NCBI GenBank assembly: GCA_016714815.1
Contig: JADKBZ010000033.1
Span: forward strand, 1 to 64,000
Length of the DNA: 64,000 nt
DNA from: Holophagales bacterium
Lineage (GTDB): Bacteria > Acidobacteriota > Thermoanaerobaculia > UBA5066
Reading direction: 5' to 3'
The notes beneath the pieces were generated by a model. That model was not told the DNA's origin. It saw only the letters and a program-made list of their open reading frames with translations, and did not search any database. Each line of letters starts with the position of its first letter. Position 1 is the stretch's first letter. The position numbers were made by a program, and so were the translations under genes. Shown here piece by piece: positions 1 to 10,421 of the stretch.

Positions 1-443
1 GCGACCGTCAGAGAGATGCCGTCGAGCGCGATCGACCCCTTCTCGACGACGTAGCGGGCCCACTCGTCTCCGATCCGGACGCCGAGCGTCCAGAAGCCGC
101 CCGCACTTTCGAGACGGGAGACAGCCGCCGTCGCGTCGACGTGCCCCTGCACGACATGCCCCCCCATCCGGGCTCCCACCGCGAGCGCCCGTTCGAGGTT
201 CACCGGGTCGCCGGGGCGGAGAGCGCCGAGAGTCGAGCGTTCGAGGGTCTCGGCGGAGACGTCGAACCGGAGGGTCGTGCCGTCCCCCGGAACCGCCGTG
301 AGACAGACCCCGGACACGCAGATGCTCTCGCCGCGGGCGACGTCGTCCCAGGCCTGAGGGGCCTCGAGCTCCAGAAGAGAGCCCCCGGGCTGTCGCCGGA
401 GGGCCCGCACGGCAGCTGTCGATTCGACGAGGCCGGTGAACAC
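1..443 (-). CDS. ribE: Riboflavin synthase alpha subunit, 3' end outside window
   Basis: Riboflavin synthase dismutates two 6,7-dimethyl-8-ribityllumazines to riboflavin in the cytosol. The reading frame opens with GTG at 443 and reads MFTGLVEST, the invariant N-terminus of the family, followed by the first lumazine-binding barrel and the linker GHVVQGHVD that starts the second half. About 147 of roughly 200 residues are visible; the C-terminus lies beyond base 1. The start is 9 bases below the ribD stop, so the two are one transcription unit. No FMN riboswitch is seen, because the genes sit downstream of ftsY in a long operon. Identification is secure; only the end is unknown. Confidence 0.95.
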   Translation of the reverse strand, partial: MFTGLVESTAAVRALRRQPGGSLLELEAPQAWDDVARGESICVSGVCLTAVPGDGTTLRFDVSAETLERSTLGALRPGDPVNLERALAVGARMGGHVVQGHVDATAAVSRLESAGGFWTLGVRIGDEWARYVVEKGSIALDGISLTV

Positions 444-452
444 GCCGCGATC

Positions 453-1574
453 CTACGCCGCTCCCGGCCAGGCGAGCCGGCCGGTGACGCGGAAGCCGTC
501 CCCGAGCGTGGTCACTTCGAGGTCTGCCAGGCGCGGGGCGTCGGCCAGCTTCGCGAAGCCGGCGCCGGAGAGGGCCGCCGGAGCCCCACGCCCTCCGAGG
601 AGGAGCGGCGAGTGGTATCCCGTCACCCGGTCGGCGAGGCGCGACTCGACGAAGCCCCAGGCCGTCTCGCCCCCGCCTTCCACGAGGAGCGACCGGACCT
701 CGTGACGACCCAGCGCGCTCAGGAGCTCGCCGAGGTCGATGCGCCCCTCCTCGGCCCCCGGCAGCGACAGGACCCGAATCCCGCGTTCCCTGAATGGAAA
801 GAGCCTCGGATCGTTCTCCTGGGCGGCCGTCGCGAGCCATGCCTCTCCAGCGGCCTCCGGCGAGAAGACCTTCGACTGCGCGGAAACCCGCAGGCGCCCG
901 TCGACGACGATCCGGCGGTGAGGCAGGACGGAACGGTTCAAGCCGGCGCGCCGCGTCAGCGCCGGGTCGTCCGCCAGGACGGTCCCGGCCCCGACGAGGA
1001 TGGCGTCGCACTCCTCGCGAAGGCGCATCGAATCGATCCGGGCCTCCTCGCCGGTGATCCAGCGGCTCTCCCCCGTCACGGTCCCGATCCTCCCGTCGAG
1101 GGTCGCGGCCCACTTGAGATGGACGAAGGGGCGACCCTTGCGAACCGAGACGAGGAACGGCTCGTTGAGCCGTTCGGCCCTTTCCGCCTGGAACCCGGTC
1201 TCGGTGGCCACTCCGGCGGAACGAAGCCACTCGCGCCCCTTCCCCGCCGTCCGCGGGTCCGGGTCGAGGGTGGAAAAGACGACGCGCGCCACGCCGGCCC
1301 CGACGAGGGCACCGGCGCAGGGAGGCGTCCGTCCCTGGTGGGCGCACGGTTCCAGGTTCAGGACGACGGTCGCGCCCCGCGCGCGGCTCCCCGCTTCGGC
1401 GAGGGCGACGGCCTCGGCGTGCGGCCCACCGGTCCGGTCGTGCCAGCCTTCTCCGACGATCTCGCCCCCCGGCGCGACGACGACGGCTCCCACGCGCGGG
1501 TTCGGCGACGTGGAATAGCGTCCCTTTTCCGCGAGCGCAAAGACGCGCTCGAAGGCCGCCAGGAGGTCAGTCAT
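453..1574 (-). CDS. ribD: Bifunctional riboflavin biosynthesis deaminase/reductase RibD
   Basis: RibD performs the second and third steps of riboflavin synthesis: deamination of the diaminopyrimidine, then reduction of its ribose side chain with NADPH. The N-terminal cytidine-deaminase-like half shows the zinc motif HAE at residues 52-54 with Cys77 and Cys86 in PCAHQGRTPPC. The C-terminal half starts near residue 150 with HLKWAATLDGRIGT, typical of the reductase domain, and has the late VEGGGE glycine motif. Length 373 is normal for the fused enzyme. The start overlaps the 3' end of ftsY by 8 bases, and ribE follows after 9 bases. Confidence 0.97.
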   Translation of the reverse strand: MTDLLAAFERVFALAEKGRYSTSPNPRVGAVVVAPGGEIVGEGWHDRTGGPHAEAVALAEAGSRARGATVVLNLEPCAHQGRTPPCAGALVGAGVARVVFSTLDPDPRTAGKGREWLRSAGVATETGFQAERAERLNEPFLVSVRKGRPFVHLKWAATLDGRIGTVTGESRWITGEEARIDSMRLREECDAILVGAGTVLADDPALTRRAGLNRSVLPHRRIVVDGRLRVSAQSKVFSPEAAGEAWLATAAQENDPRLFPFRERGIRVLSLPGAEEGRIDLGELLSALGRHEVRSLLVEGGGETAWGFVESRLADRVTGYHSPLLLGGRGAPAALSGAGFAKLADAPRLADLEVTTLGDGFRVTGRLAWPGAA

Positions 1575-2502
1575 CGATGAGGGCCGCGGCGAAGGCGGCC
1601 GGGTCGAAGTCGAGAAGATCCTCTACCGTCTCGCCGACGCCGACGTACCGTACCGGGATTCCCAGCTCCCGGACGATCGCGAGGATGACGCCCCCCTTCG
1701 CCGTCCCGTCCATCTTCGTCAGGACGAGGCCCGTCACGCCCGCGGCCTTCAGGAACTCGCGCACCTGCGCCAGGCCGTTCATCCCCGTCACCGCGTCGAG
1801 AACGAGGAGGACCTCGTGAGGCGCTCCCTCGATCTCCCGGCCCGCGATCCGCCGGATCTTCGAGAGCTCCTCCATGAGGTTGTGCTTGGTGTGGAGCCTC
1901 CCGGCCGTGTCGATGAGAAGGAGGTCGGCGCCCCGGGACTTCGCCACGACGCAGGCGTCGAAGACGACGGCCGCCGGATCGGCCCCGGCCCGGTGCTTGA
2001 CGAGGGGGATGCCGATCCGGTCCGCCCAGACCTCGAGCTGCTCGATGGCGGCGGCGCGAAACGTGTCGGCCGCGGCGAGGACCGGCTTTCCGCCCGCGGC
2101 GGCCGCCCGGGCGGCGAGCTTGGCGGCGGTCGTCGTCTTGCCCGTCCCGTTCACGCCGACCATCAGGATGACTCGCGGGTGGCCCGGCGCGGGCGTCCCG
2201 ATGGGGGGCCCAGGCACCGCGAGACGCCTTTCGATCTCGGCCTTGAGGACCCGGCGAACGACGTCGGACTCCCCCGCGTCCCGCCGGCCGGCCTCGGTCC
2301 TCACGGCCGACACCAGCTCGGCAGCGGTCACCGGGCCGACGTCGGCGGCGATGAGCGCCTCTTCGAGAGCGTCGAGGGCCTTCGGATCGGGCGAGAAGCG
2401 GACCTTGATGGCGTCGCCGACGCGCGCGATCAGCTCCGTGTGGGTCATGAGGAGCCCGCGCTTCAGTCGGGCCATCAGAGACGGCTTCGAGACCTCGGCC
2501 AT
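1567..2502 (-). CDS. ftsY: Signal recognition particle receptor FtsY
   Basis: FtsY is the membrane-associated GTPase that docks SRP-ribosome complexes at the SecYEG translocon. The NG domain is complete: a helical N domain to about residue 100, G1 GVNGTGKTT at 116-124, DTFRAAA, DTAGR at 198-202 and TKMDGTAKGG at 262-271. The acidic A domain found in E. coli is absent, so at 311 residues this is the short form common outside Proteobacteria. The gene lies between the roadblock gene and ribD, overlapping the latter, with no functional link beyond operon membership. Start ATG at 2502; an internal ATG ten codons later is a possible alternative. Confidence 0.97.
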   Translation of the reverse strand: MAEVSKPSLMARLKRGLLMTHTELIARVGDAIKVRFSPDPKALDALEEALIAADVGPVTAAELVSAVRTEAGRRDAGESDVVRRVLKAEIERRLAVPGPPIGTPAPGHPRVILMVGVNGTGKTTTAAKLAARAAAAGGKPVLAAADTFRAAAIEQLEVWADRIGIPLVKHRAGADPAAVVFDACVVAKSRGADLLLIDTAGRLHTKHNLMEELSKIRRIAGREIEGAPHEVLLVLDAVTGMNGLAQVREFLKAAGVTGLVLTKMDGTAKGGVILAIVRELGIPVRYVGVGETVEDLLDFDPAAFAAALIDD

Positions 2503-2516
2503 TCGTTCCGGTTCCT

Positions 2517-2867
2517 TCAGCCGATCTCGGCGGCGAGCCGCTCGCGCGCGACCGCCAGGAGCGGCCGCGCAATCGAGGGAATCCCGCCGCGCCCGAACAG
2601 GGTGAGCACGAAATACCCGTCCTTGACGGAGGTCGCCAGGACCCGTCCGGCCTCGAAGTCGAAATCGACTTCGGTGACATCCCCGAGGCCCCCGGCGGCG
2701 GCCGCCCGCCCGAGCTCCGTCGTCCAGACCGAGTGGTACGCACCGAACGTCTCGAGGAGCCCGCGGTCGCCGAGGCTGGCAACCTCCTGCCCCTGCGGGT
2801 CGAGGAACGCCACGGCTCGCGCGTCGGGGGCGGCGAGGACCGGCCGGAGAACGTCGTCGAAGCTCAT
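2517..2867 (-). CDS. Roadblock/LC7-like small protein
   Basis: This 116-residue protein has the alternating strand-helix pattern of Roadblock/LC7 domains: an opening helix, AVAFLDPQGQEVAS, a middle helix containing a tryptophan, then the strand pair EVDFDFEAGRVLATSVKDG and YFVLTLFGRGG. Such proteins usually act as regulators or scaffolds of small Ras-like GTPases such as MglA in polarity and motility; no MglA gene is present here. The ATG at 2865-2867 overlaps the stop of the TPR gene (ATGA). The family assignment rests on the fold pattern rather than a diagnostic motif, so the function is uncertain. Confidence 0.7.
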   Translation of the reverse strand: MSFDDVLRPVLAAPDARAVAFLDPQGQEVASLGDRGLLETFGAYHSVWTTELGRAAAAGGLGDVTEVDFDFEAGRVLATSVKDGYFVLTLFGRGGIPSIARPLLAVARERLAAEIG

Positions 2868-3658
2868 CGATCCCTTCCTGTCAGGCTCGGCTCCCCGCCG
2901 AGGAAGCGCCGCGCCTTCTTCGCCTCTTCGCTCTCGGGCGCCGAGTGGACGGTCCGCTCCATGTACCGCGTGGCCAGGTCCCGCCGGTCGGTCGTCAGGA
3001 GACAGAGGGCCGCGTTGTAGTTTGCCACCGGGTCTTTCGGATCCTCCCGCAGGACGAGAAGGAAGTCCTCGAGCGCGCCCAGGAACTCCTCTCTCTTCAT
3101 CCGGACGAGGCCCCTCTCCCGAACCGCCTTCCGATAGCTCGGATCGTCCGCGAGAACCGACGTCAGCTCCCTCTCCGCATCCTCCCAGCGAAGCTGCCTC
3201 GCCCGGATGAGACCGAGATTGAACCGGGCGTTGAGCTGCTCCGCGGACTTCGGGCGGGCCAGAATGGACTCGAAGTCCTTTTCGGCCGCCTCCAGGTTTC
3301 CCGCTTCCATCGCCGCGACGCCCCGGTTGTTGACCGCCTCCAGCAGGTTCGGGTCGAGACCGATCGCTTCCGTGAAGAGCTTCGTCGCGTTCTTGTAGTC
3401 CTTCCGGTAGAGAAGGGCGAGCCCGAGAGCGTTGGAGACCTCCGCGTTCTGGGGATAGGCCGCGCGGGCGGCGCTCAGCTGCTGTATCGCCTCGTCGACC
3501 CGCCCTTCCCGAAGCATCGCCAGGCCGTTGCGGAAATCGACGAGGTCGGCCGTGAGGAGGCTCGGCTCCTTCGATGCCTTGTCCCTGTCGACCGCGCTCT
3601 GGCATCCGGACGAGACGGAGGCGGCGAGGAGAGCCGCAGCGAGCAGGCTCTTTTTCAC
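2864..3658 (-). CDS. TPR-repeat lipoprotein
   Basis: A GTG start at 3658 gives 264 residues beginning with a lipoprotein signal: charged VKKS, a hydrophobic stretch and the lipobox-like SSGC, with the acylated cysteine near residue 19. The rest is consecutive tetratricopeptide repeats (for example ALGLALLYRKDYKNATKLF and NRGVAAMEAGNLEAAEKDFE). The layout resembles PilF/PilW-type pilotins and other outer-membrane TPR lipoproteins that assist secretin or pilus assembly, but no pilus structural gene is adjacent. The GTG overlaps the HD-GYP stop (GTGA) and the stop overlaps the roadblock start (ATGA), so the three are translationally coupled. Confidence 0.82.
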   Translation of the reverse strand: MKKSLLAAALLAASVSSGCQSAVDRDKASKEPSLLTADLVDFRNGLAMLREGRVDEAIQQLSAARAAYPQNAEVSNALGLALLYRKDYKNATKLFTEAIGLDPNLLEAVNNRGVAAMEAGNLEAAEKDFESILARPKSAEQLNARFNLGLIRARQLRWEDAERELTSVLADDPSYRKAVRERGLVRMKREEFLGALEDFLLVLREDPKDPVANYNAALCLLTTDRRDLATRYMERTVHSAPESEEAKKARRFLGGEPSLTGRDR

Positions 3659-5403
3659 GAAACCGCCTGTCGGGCCGCTTCTCCCACGACCTCGAGATCG
3701 TGACTGGCGAGCGCCTGCACGAGGGCGTCGGTCACCCGGACGTCGTACCGGGTTCCCGCAAAGGCCGTGATGCGGGAGACGACGTAGTCGCTCTTCATCG
3801 CCTTCTGGTAGGGGCGGGAGGTCGTCATGGCGTCGAACGTGTCGGCCACGGAGATGATTCTTGCGAGCATCGGGATCTCCTCGGCCGCGAGCCCTTCCGG
3901 GTATCCGGTCCCATCCCATTTCTCGTGGTGGTACTTCATTCCCGGGATGATCCACTTCAATTGCGGGATCTGCCCCATGATCAGGGCGCCCTTGGCGGGG
4001 TGGAGCTTCATGATGTCGAACTCGTCGTCGGTCAGCGCCGTCGGCTTGCGCAGGATCCGGTCGTCGATGCCGATCTTGCCGACGTCGTGCAGGAGCGCGG
4101 CGATGCGCACCTTCCTCACCTCGTCCGCCGGGAGCCCGATGTGCCGGGCGATGGCGACCGAGTACCGGGCCACCCGCTCCGAGTGGCCGCGCGTGTAGGG
4201 GTCCTTCGCGTCGACCGCCGCGGCCAGCGCCCGGATCGAGTTCAGGAAGAGCTCCTGGTTCTCTCGAGCCGCGAGCTTCAGCTTCTCGACCGACTTCTCG
4301 AGCTCGCCGCCCATGTGGTTGAAGCCCTCCGCCAGCTCGGCCAGCTCGAAGGTCCCCGGCACGTCGACCCTCTGGGAGAGGTCCCCTTCCGACATCTTGC
4401 GGACCGAGTCGGCGAGGGCCCGGACGGGCCGCGAGAGGGCGTTGGCGGCGAGGATCGCCACGACGACGGCGAGGGCGACCGCGAGGGCCGCCACCAGCCA
4501 GGAGGTCCGCGTCATCTGCGTGGCCGCCGCGAAGGCTCGCGCGACGTCCTTCTCCACGAGAACGCCCCAGTCCGGGAGGTTCGGCGCGGGCCCCACCGGC
4601 GAAACCGTCCCGAGCACCCGCCGGGCCGCCGATCCCTCGCCCCGGGAATAGGTCCGGGTGAGGCGGACCGGGTGCTGGACGAACTCGGCGACGAGCTCGA
4701 CCTTCAGGAGAGGCTCCCGCCCGCCGACGGCCCCGGCGTCGCTGGCCAGGACGAGGTTGCCGCTCCGGTCGACGACGTAGGCGACGAGGTCCCGCTTCTT
4801 CTCGAGCTCGAGGAGGGCCCGGATCGGGGAGAGAGAGACGAACGCCTCGACGACTCCGACGACCGCCCCGTCCGGGCTGGCGACCGGAACCGCCATGACG
4901 ATTCCCGGATCGGAGAGCGACGGAACGCGGAGGGCCTCGCCGACGTAGATCGAGCCGCGCAACGCGGCGTCGAACGCGCGGCCGAGCTCCTCCTCCAGCG
5001 CGGCGTCGATCTGCGCGGGCTGGATGACGCCCCCGAGGCGATCGGCGTCGAGCGCCCGGAGGACGAGGAAGCTCGGCTCGGCGTCCCGGTAGCGCGCGAT
5101 GAGGGCCGTGCGACCGACGAACGCGAACGGGTCCTTGTCCGGAGCCACGGCGCGCGCCAGCTCGAGGCCGTCTCCGATCTTCGTCACCTGGACGAGCATC
5201 CGCCGGAGAAAGCCCTCGATCCCGTCCGAGAGCGTCACGGCGCTTCGGGTCAGGAACTGCTTCTCCGCCGTCTCGAGCGCCTCGCGGTTGATCGACACGA
5301 GCCGCATCGCGGAAAAGGCCAGAGGCACGATCGACACGACGACGAGCGTCGCGATCAGAGCGGTGACGATCCGCAGCTTCGGCCTACGGGGAATCGGGAT
5401 CAC
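3655..5403 (-). CDS. Membrane receptor with HAMP and HD-GYP domains
   Basis: HD-GYP proteins hydrolyse the second messenger cyclic di-GMP. The order is: an N-terminal transmembrane helix (residues about 10-32), a periplasmic Cache-like sensor (about 35-290), a second transmembrane helix rich in alanine and valine, a HAMP segment with LSRPVRALADSVRKMSEGDL, and a C-terminal HD-GYP domain. The catalytic pair is H439-D440 in HDVGKIGIDD, and HHEKWDGTGYP lies at 492-502. The GTG start has TAGAAT six bases upstream, so the gene may have its own leaderless promoter overlapping the aroB stop. It is coupled to the TPR lipoprotein and the roadblock gene; the ligand is unknown. Confidence 0.93.
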   Translation of the reverse strand: MIPIPRRPKLRIVTALIATLVVVSIVPLAFSAMRLVSINREALETAEKQFLTRSAVTLSDGIEGFLRRMLVQVTKIGDGLELARAVAPDKDPFAFVGRTALIARYRDAEPSFLVLRALDADRLGGVIQPAQIDAALEEELGRAFDAALRGSIYVGEALRVPSLSDPGIVMAVPVASPDGAVVGVVEAFVSLSPIRALLELEKKRDLVAYVVDRSGNLVLASDAGAVGGREPLLKVELVAEFVQHPVRLTRTYSRGEGSAARRVLGTVSPVGPAPNLPDWGVLVEKDVARAFAAATQMTRTSWLVAALAVALAVVVAILAANALSRPVRALADSVRKMSEGDLSQRVDVPGTFELAELAEGFNHMGGELEKSVEKLKLAARENQELFLNSIRALAAAVDAKDPYTRGHSERVARYSVAIARHIGLPADEVRKVRIAALLHDVGKIGIDDRILRKPTALTDDEFDIMKLHPAKGALIMGQIPQLKWIIPGMKYHHEKWDGTGYPEGLAAEEIPMLARIISVADTFDAMTTSRPYQKAMKSDYVVSRITAFAGTRYDVRVTDALVQALASHDLEVVGEAARQAVS

Positions 5404-5412
5404 CCGTTGATT

Positions 5413-6505
5413 CTAGCTGGCGGCCTCGTCCGGAAGGCTCTCTTCGAGCTCCGCGGCCGAGACCCTCTCGAGAAGCGGCCGCCCCGGCCCGGCGAGGAGG
5501 ACGTCTCGCAGCCCTTCGCGGTCCCGTTTCTTGTCGGCCCGAAGGAGCGCCGGCCAGCCGCGCCGGACCGCGCGCGGGAGCGGCGGCGGCTCCAGCAGCT
5601 CTCTCACGAGCCCCTCGATCCGGGCCGCCGTCCGCCCCGGAAGGAGCCCGCGGGCCGCGGAGAGCCGGAGAGCCGCGAGCAGCCCCCAGGCCACGGCCTC
5701 GCCGTGCCTGAGCCGGTACCGGGAGGCTCCCTCAAGCGCGTGCGCGACCGTGTGGCCGAGGTTCAGCGCGTGACGAGGGCCCAGCGCCTCGTCGGGATCC
5801 CGGGAGACGACGTCCGCCTTCACGCGCAGAGACCGCTCGACCGCCTCGGCCAGGGCGGACTCGTCTCGCGCCCCGAGCCCGTCGACGAGCCCGGGAAGAC
5901 GCCGCCAGAACGAGGCGGACAGGAGGGCGCTCTTGACCACTTCCGCGAGCCCCGACCGGTGATCCCGTTCGGACAGCGACGAAAGGAGCCTCGGGTCGAC
6001 GCAGACGAAACGGGGATGATGAAAGGTCCCCGCGAGGTTCTTTCCCGCCGGGAGGTTCACGGCCGTCTTCCCCCCGAGCGCGCTGTCGGCCGCGGCGAGG
6101 AGCGTCGTCGGAACCTGCACGACGGGAACGCCCCGGAGGGCGAGCGAGGCCGCGAGCCCCGCCACGTCGCCGACCGTTCCCCCGCCGAAGGCGACGAGGC
6201 CTCCGTCCCTCGCCAGGCCTCGCCGGGCCATCTCCGAGAGGAGCTTTCCGAGAACGGTCCACGTCTTGGCGGCTTCGCCGTCGGGAACGAGGAGCGGCTC
6301 GGGGTCGAGGCCGGGCGTCCCCCGGAGGGCCTCGGAGAGTCGGTGTCCCTGCGCCGTCAGAACGGGCTCGGACGAGACGACGAGCCAGCGCCCCGGAGCG
6401 ATCCGTCCGAGCGCGCCCGGAAGACGTACGAGCGCGCCGGCCCCGACGCAGACCTCGCACGGGACGCCAGCTGCGGCGAAACGGAACGTCCGGAGACCGC
6501 GGGCG

Positions 6506-6528
<23 letters not shown>
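5413..6528 (-). CDS. aroB: 3-Dehydroquinate synthase
   Basis: AroB converts DAHP to 3-dehydroquinate, the second step of the shikimate pathway, using NAD and a divalent metal. The NAD-binding region is marked by GGGTVGDVAGLAASLALRG and VQVPTTLLAAADSALGGKT; the metal-binding part includes EVVKSALL, LNLGHTVAHALE and the following RHGEAVAWG. Length 371 is normal. The start overlaps the 3' end of aspS by 23 bases. The stop codon TAG is part of the TAGAAT box that precedes the HD-GYP gene, so a transcription start may lie immediately after this gene. Confidence 0.97.
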
Positions 6529-8283
<1,755 letters not shown>

Positions 8284-8287
<4 letters not shown>

Positions 8288-9543
8288 GGAGTCTCTCCCT
8301 TCAGGACGAGCGGAAGATCCGCGAGCGGGACCTCCCTCTGCGACCTCTCTACGAGGTCCTTCACGATGGCGATGCCCGACTCGCGCTCCCGCCCGCCGAC
8401 GAGGATCGCCGTCCGGCAGCCTTTCTTCGACGCGGCCTTGAGCCCGGCGCCAGGACCCTTTCCGGCCGGATCGAGGTCGACGGCGATCCCGGCGCGCCGG
8501 AGCTCGCCCGCCAGCGAGAGCGCCGCGGCACGGTCGGACGGCTCGATGGCGACGAGGGCGACCGGGGCGAACCCCTCGATCGCCTCGCGGCGGAACGCTT
8601 CGGGGAGGACGTCGACGAGGCGGTCCTCGCCGATGGCGAAGCCGATACCGGGGGTCTTCGGACCGCCCAGGTCGGAGACGAGGCGGTCGTATCGTCCGCC
8701 GCCGAGGAGCGCGTCCTGCGCTCCGAGACCCTGGGCCGTCACCTCGAAGACGGTGCGCGTGTAGTAGTCGAGGCCGCGGACGAGCCTCGGCTCGACGCGA
8801 TACGGAATCTTCTCGACGTCGAGGAGAGCGAGGAGCTCCTCGTGGTGCGCGAGCGAGGCGGGATCGAGGTGGTCGAGGACGCGGGGCGCCCCGGCGAGGA
8901 TCTCCGCGAGGGACCGGTCCTTCGTGTCGAGGACGCGCAGCGGGTTCTCGCGGAGCCGCCGCCGGTCGTCCTCTCCCATCTTCTCCTCGTGCCCGAGGAG
9001 GTACGCCCGGAGCGCCTCCACGTAGGCCGGTCGCGACTCCTCGCTCCCGACGCTGTTGAGAGAGACGGAAAGCCCCGTGAAACCGAGCCGGCCGAGGAGG
9101 TCGAAGAGCATGACGAGGAGCTCGGCGTCCGTCGCCGGGTCCGCCGCGCCGAGCACCTCGGCACCGATCTGCCGGAACTCGCGGTATCGCCCCTTCTGGG
9201 GCCGCTCGTAGCGGTACTGCGGGCCGACGTAGTAGAGCTTCTTCACGCCGCCCGCCTGCGCCATCCCGTGCTCGATGAACGCGCGCGCCACGCCCGCCGT
9301 GTTCTCGGGCCGCAGGGAGACCTCGCGCCCGCCCCGGTCGGTGAAGGAGTACATCTCCTTGTGGACGATGTCCGAGGCCTCCCCGACGCTCCTCACGAAG
9401 AGCTCAGTCGACTCGAGGGAAGGCGTGCGGATCTCGTCGTAGCCATAGAGGGAGAAGACGGTCCGGGTCGTCTCCTCGAGCCGGTTCCAGACACGGGTTT
9501 CGGGCGGGAGCAGGTCCCGCATCCCCTTGACGCTCGTGATCAT
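8284..9543 (-). CDS. hisS: Histidyl-tRNA synthetase
   Basis: Class IIa synthetase that charges tRNA-His. The N-terminus MITSVKGMRDLLPPETRVWN is typical, as are motif 2 (YRYERPQKGRYREFRQIGAE), the histidine-specific stretch LVRGLDYYTRTVFEV, and motif 3 near GIGFAIGEDRLV. A C-terminal anticodon-binding domain follows from about residue 325. Length 419 is normal. It is 16 bases below the carbonic anhydrase gene and overlaps aspS; this hisS-aspS order is common in bacteria. Confidence 0.97.
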
Positions 9544-9559
9544 CGGGGGTGACCTTCCG

Positions 9560-10117
9560 TCAGAGGAGCGGCACGGCGGCGGGCGGAATCCGCCCGAGGC
9601 GCGCGTCCTCTCGGAGGTACTCCTCCTTGTAATCGAGGTAGTTCTTCCAGTAGGTGTCGAGACCGGAGATCTCGATCGCCGTCAGGTCGCGCCGGAAGCG
9701 CGCCGGGCTTCCGGCCCAGAGCGTCCCCGGCGGGACGACCGTGCCGCCGGCGACGAGGGAGCCGGCCGCGATCAGGGACTTCTCGCCGATCTCCGCCCCG
9801 TCCAGGACGGTCGCGTTCATGCCGACGAGCGCTCCGCGCCGGATCGCGCACGCGTGGACGACGCAGTTGTGGCCGAGCGTCACTTCCTCCTCGAGGAGGA
9901 GGGGCCCGACGTCCCTCGTGACGTGGAGCGTGGAGTTGTCCTGAACGTTCGTCCGCGCGCCGATCCGGATGGAGCAGCAGTCTCCCCGCACGACAGAACC
10001 GTACCAGATCGACACATCGTCACCGAGGACGACGTCGCCGATGACGGCGGCGGTCTCGGCGAGGTACACCCTCTCGCCGAGGACGGGCCGGGCTCCCTTG
10101 TACGGCCGGACGATCAT
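9560..10117 (-). CDS. Gamma-carbonic anhydrase family protein
   Basis: A left-handed beta-helix hexapeptide-repeat protein of 185 residues. The three zinc-ligand histidines of gamma-class carbonic anhydrases are present: one in STLHVT and two in LGHNCVVHAC. A proton-shuttle acid loop like that of archaeal Cam is not evident, as in most bacterial YrdA/PaaY-type members, so carbonic anhydrase activity is possible but unproven. It is the first gene of the minus-strand block running to ribE. A purine-rich AGGA sits 5-8 bases above the ATG. Confidence 0.88.
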   Translation of the reverse strand: MIVRPYKGARPVLGERVYLAETAAVIGDVVLGDDVSIWYGSVVRGDCCSIRIGARTNVQDNSTLHVTRDVGPLLLEEEVTLGHNCVVHACAIRRGALVGMNATVLDGAEIGEKSLIAAGSLVAGGTVVPPGTLWAGSPARFRRDLTAIEISGLDTYWKNYLDYKEEYLREDARLGRIPPAAVPLL

Positions 10118-10421
10118 CGATTCCTCACGGGCCGGGGACGATACCAGATGGATCGGCCCTGCACCGAAACATGTGCACCCCGTGCGGAAGGCGGGAGGGG
10201 CAAGGAGTTCCGGTCCGGGGAGGGGAGGAACGCACAGGGTTTTCCTCAGCTCCTCTGCAATCCTTCACATCCTCTTCACGCTCACGGAAAGGGAGCGATC
10301 GCGCTGCATCGCCGCAGGCACGGGACCTGCTTCGCGCCGAGCCTCCCGGCCGCTCGCTCCATTTCGCAATGACTTGCTGCGGATCCCGCGGGCCGATGGC
10401 CGGACTTGCGACGGAGCTGCG
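10118..10421. other. Gap between recN and the carbonic anhydrase gene
   Basis: About 300 bases without a convincing gene. Reading frames on either strand lack family sequence or a ribosome site. It should hold the promoter of the minus-strand block beginning at 10117, but I see no clear -10/-35 pair, and no strong hairpin behind recN. Confidence 0.5.

Noticed and set aside
1..1574. FMN riboswitch for the rib genes
   Set aside because: Upstream sequence is ftsY coding; no conserved RFN structure seen.
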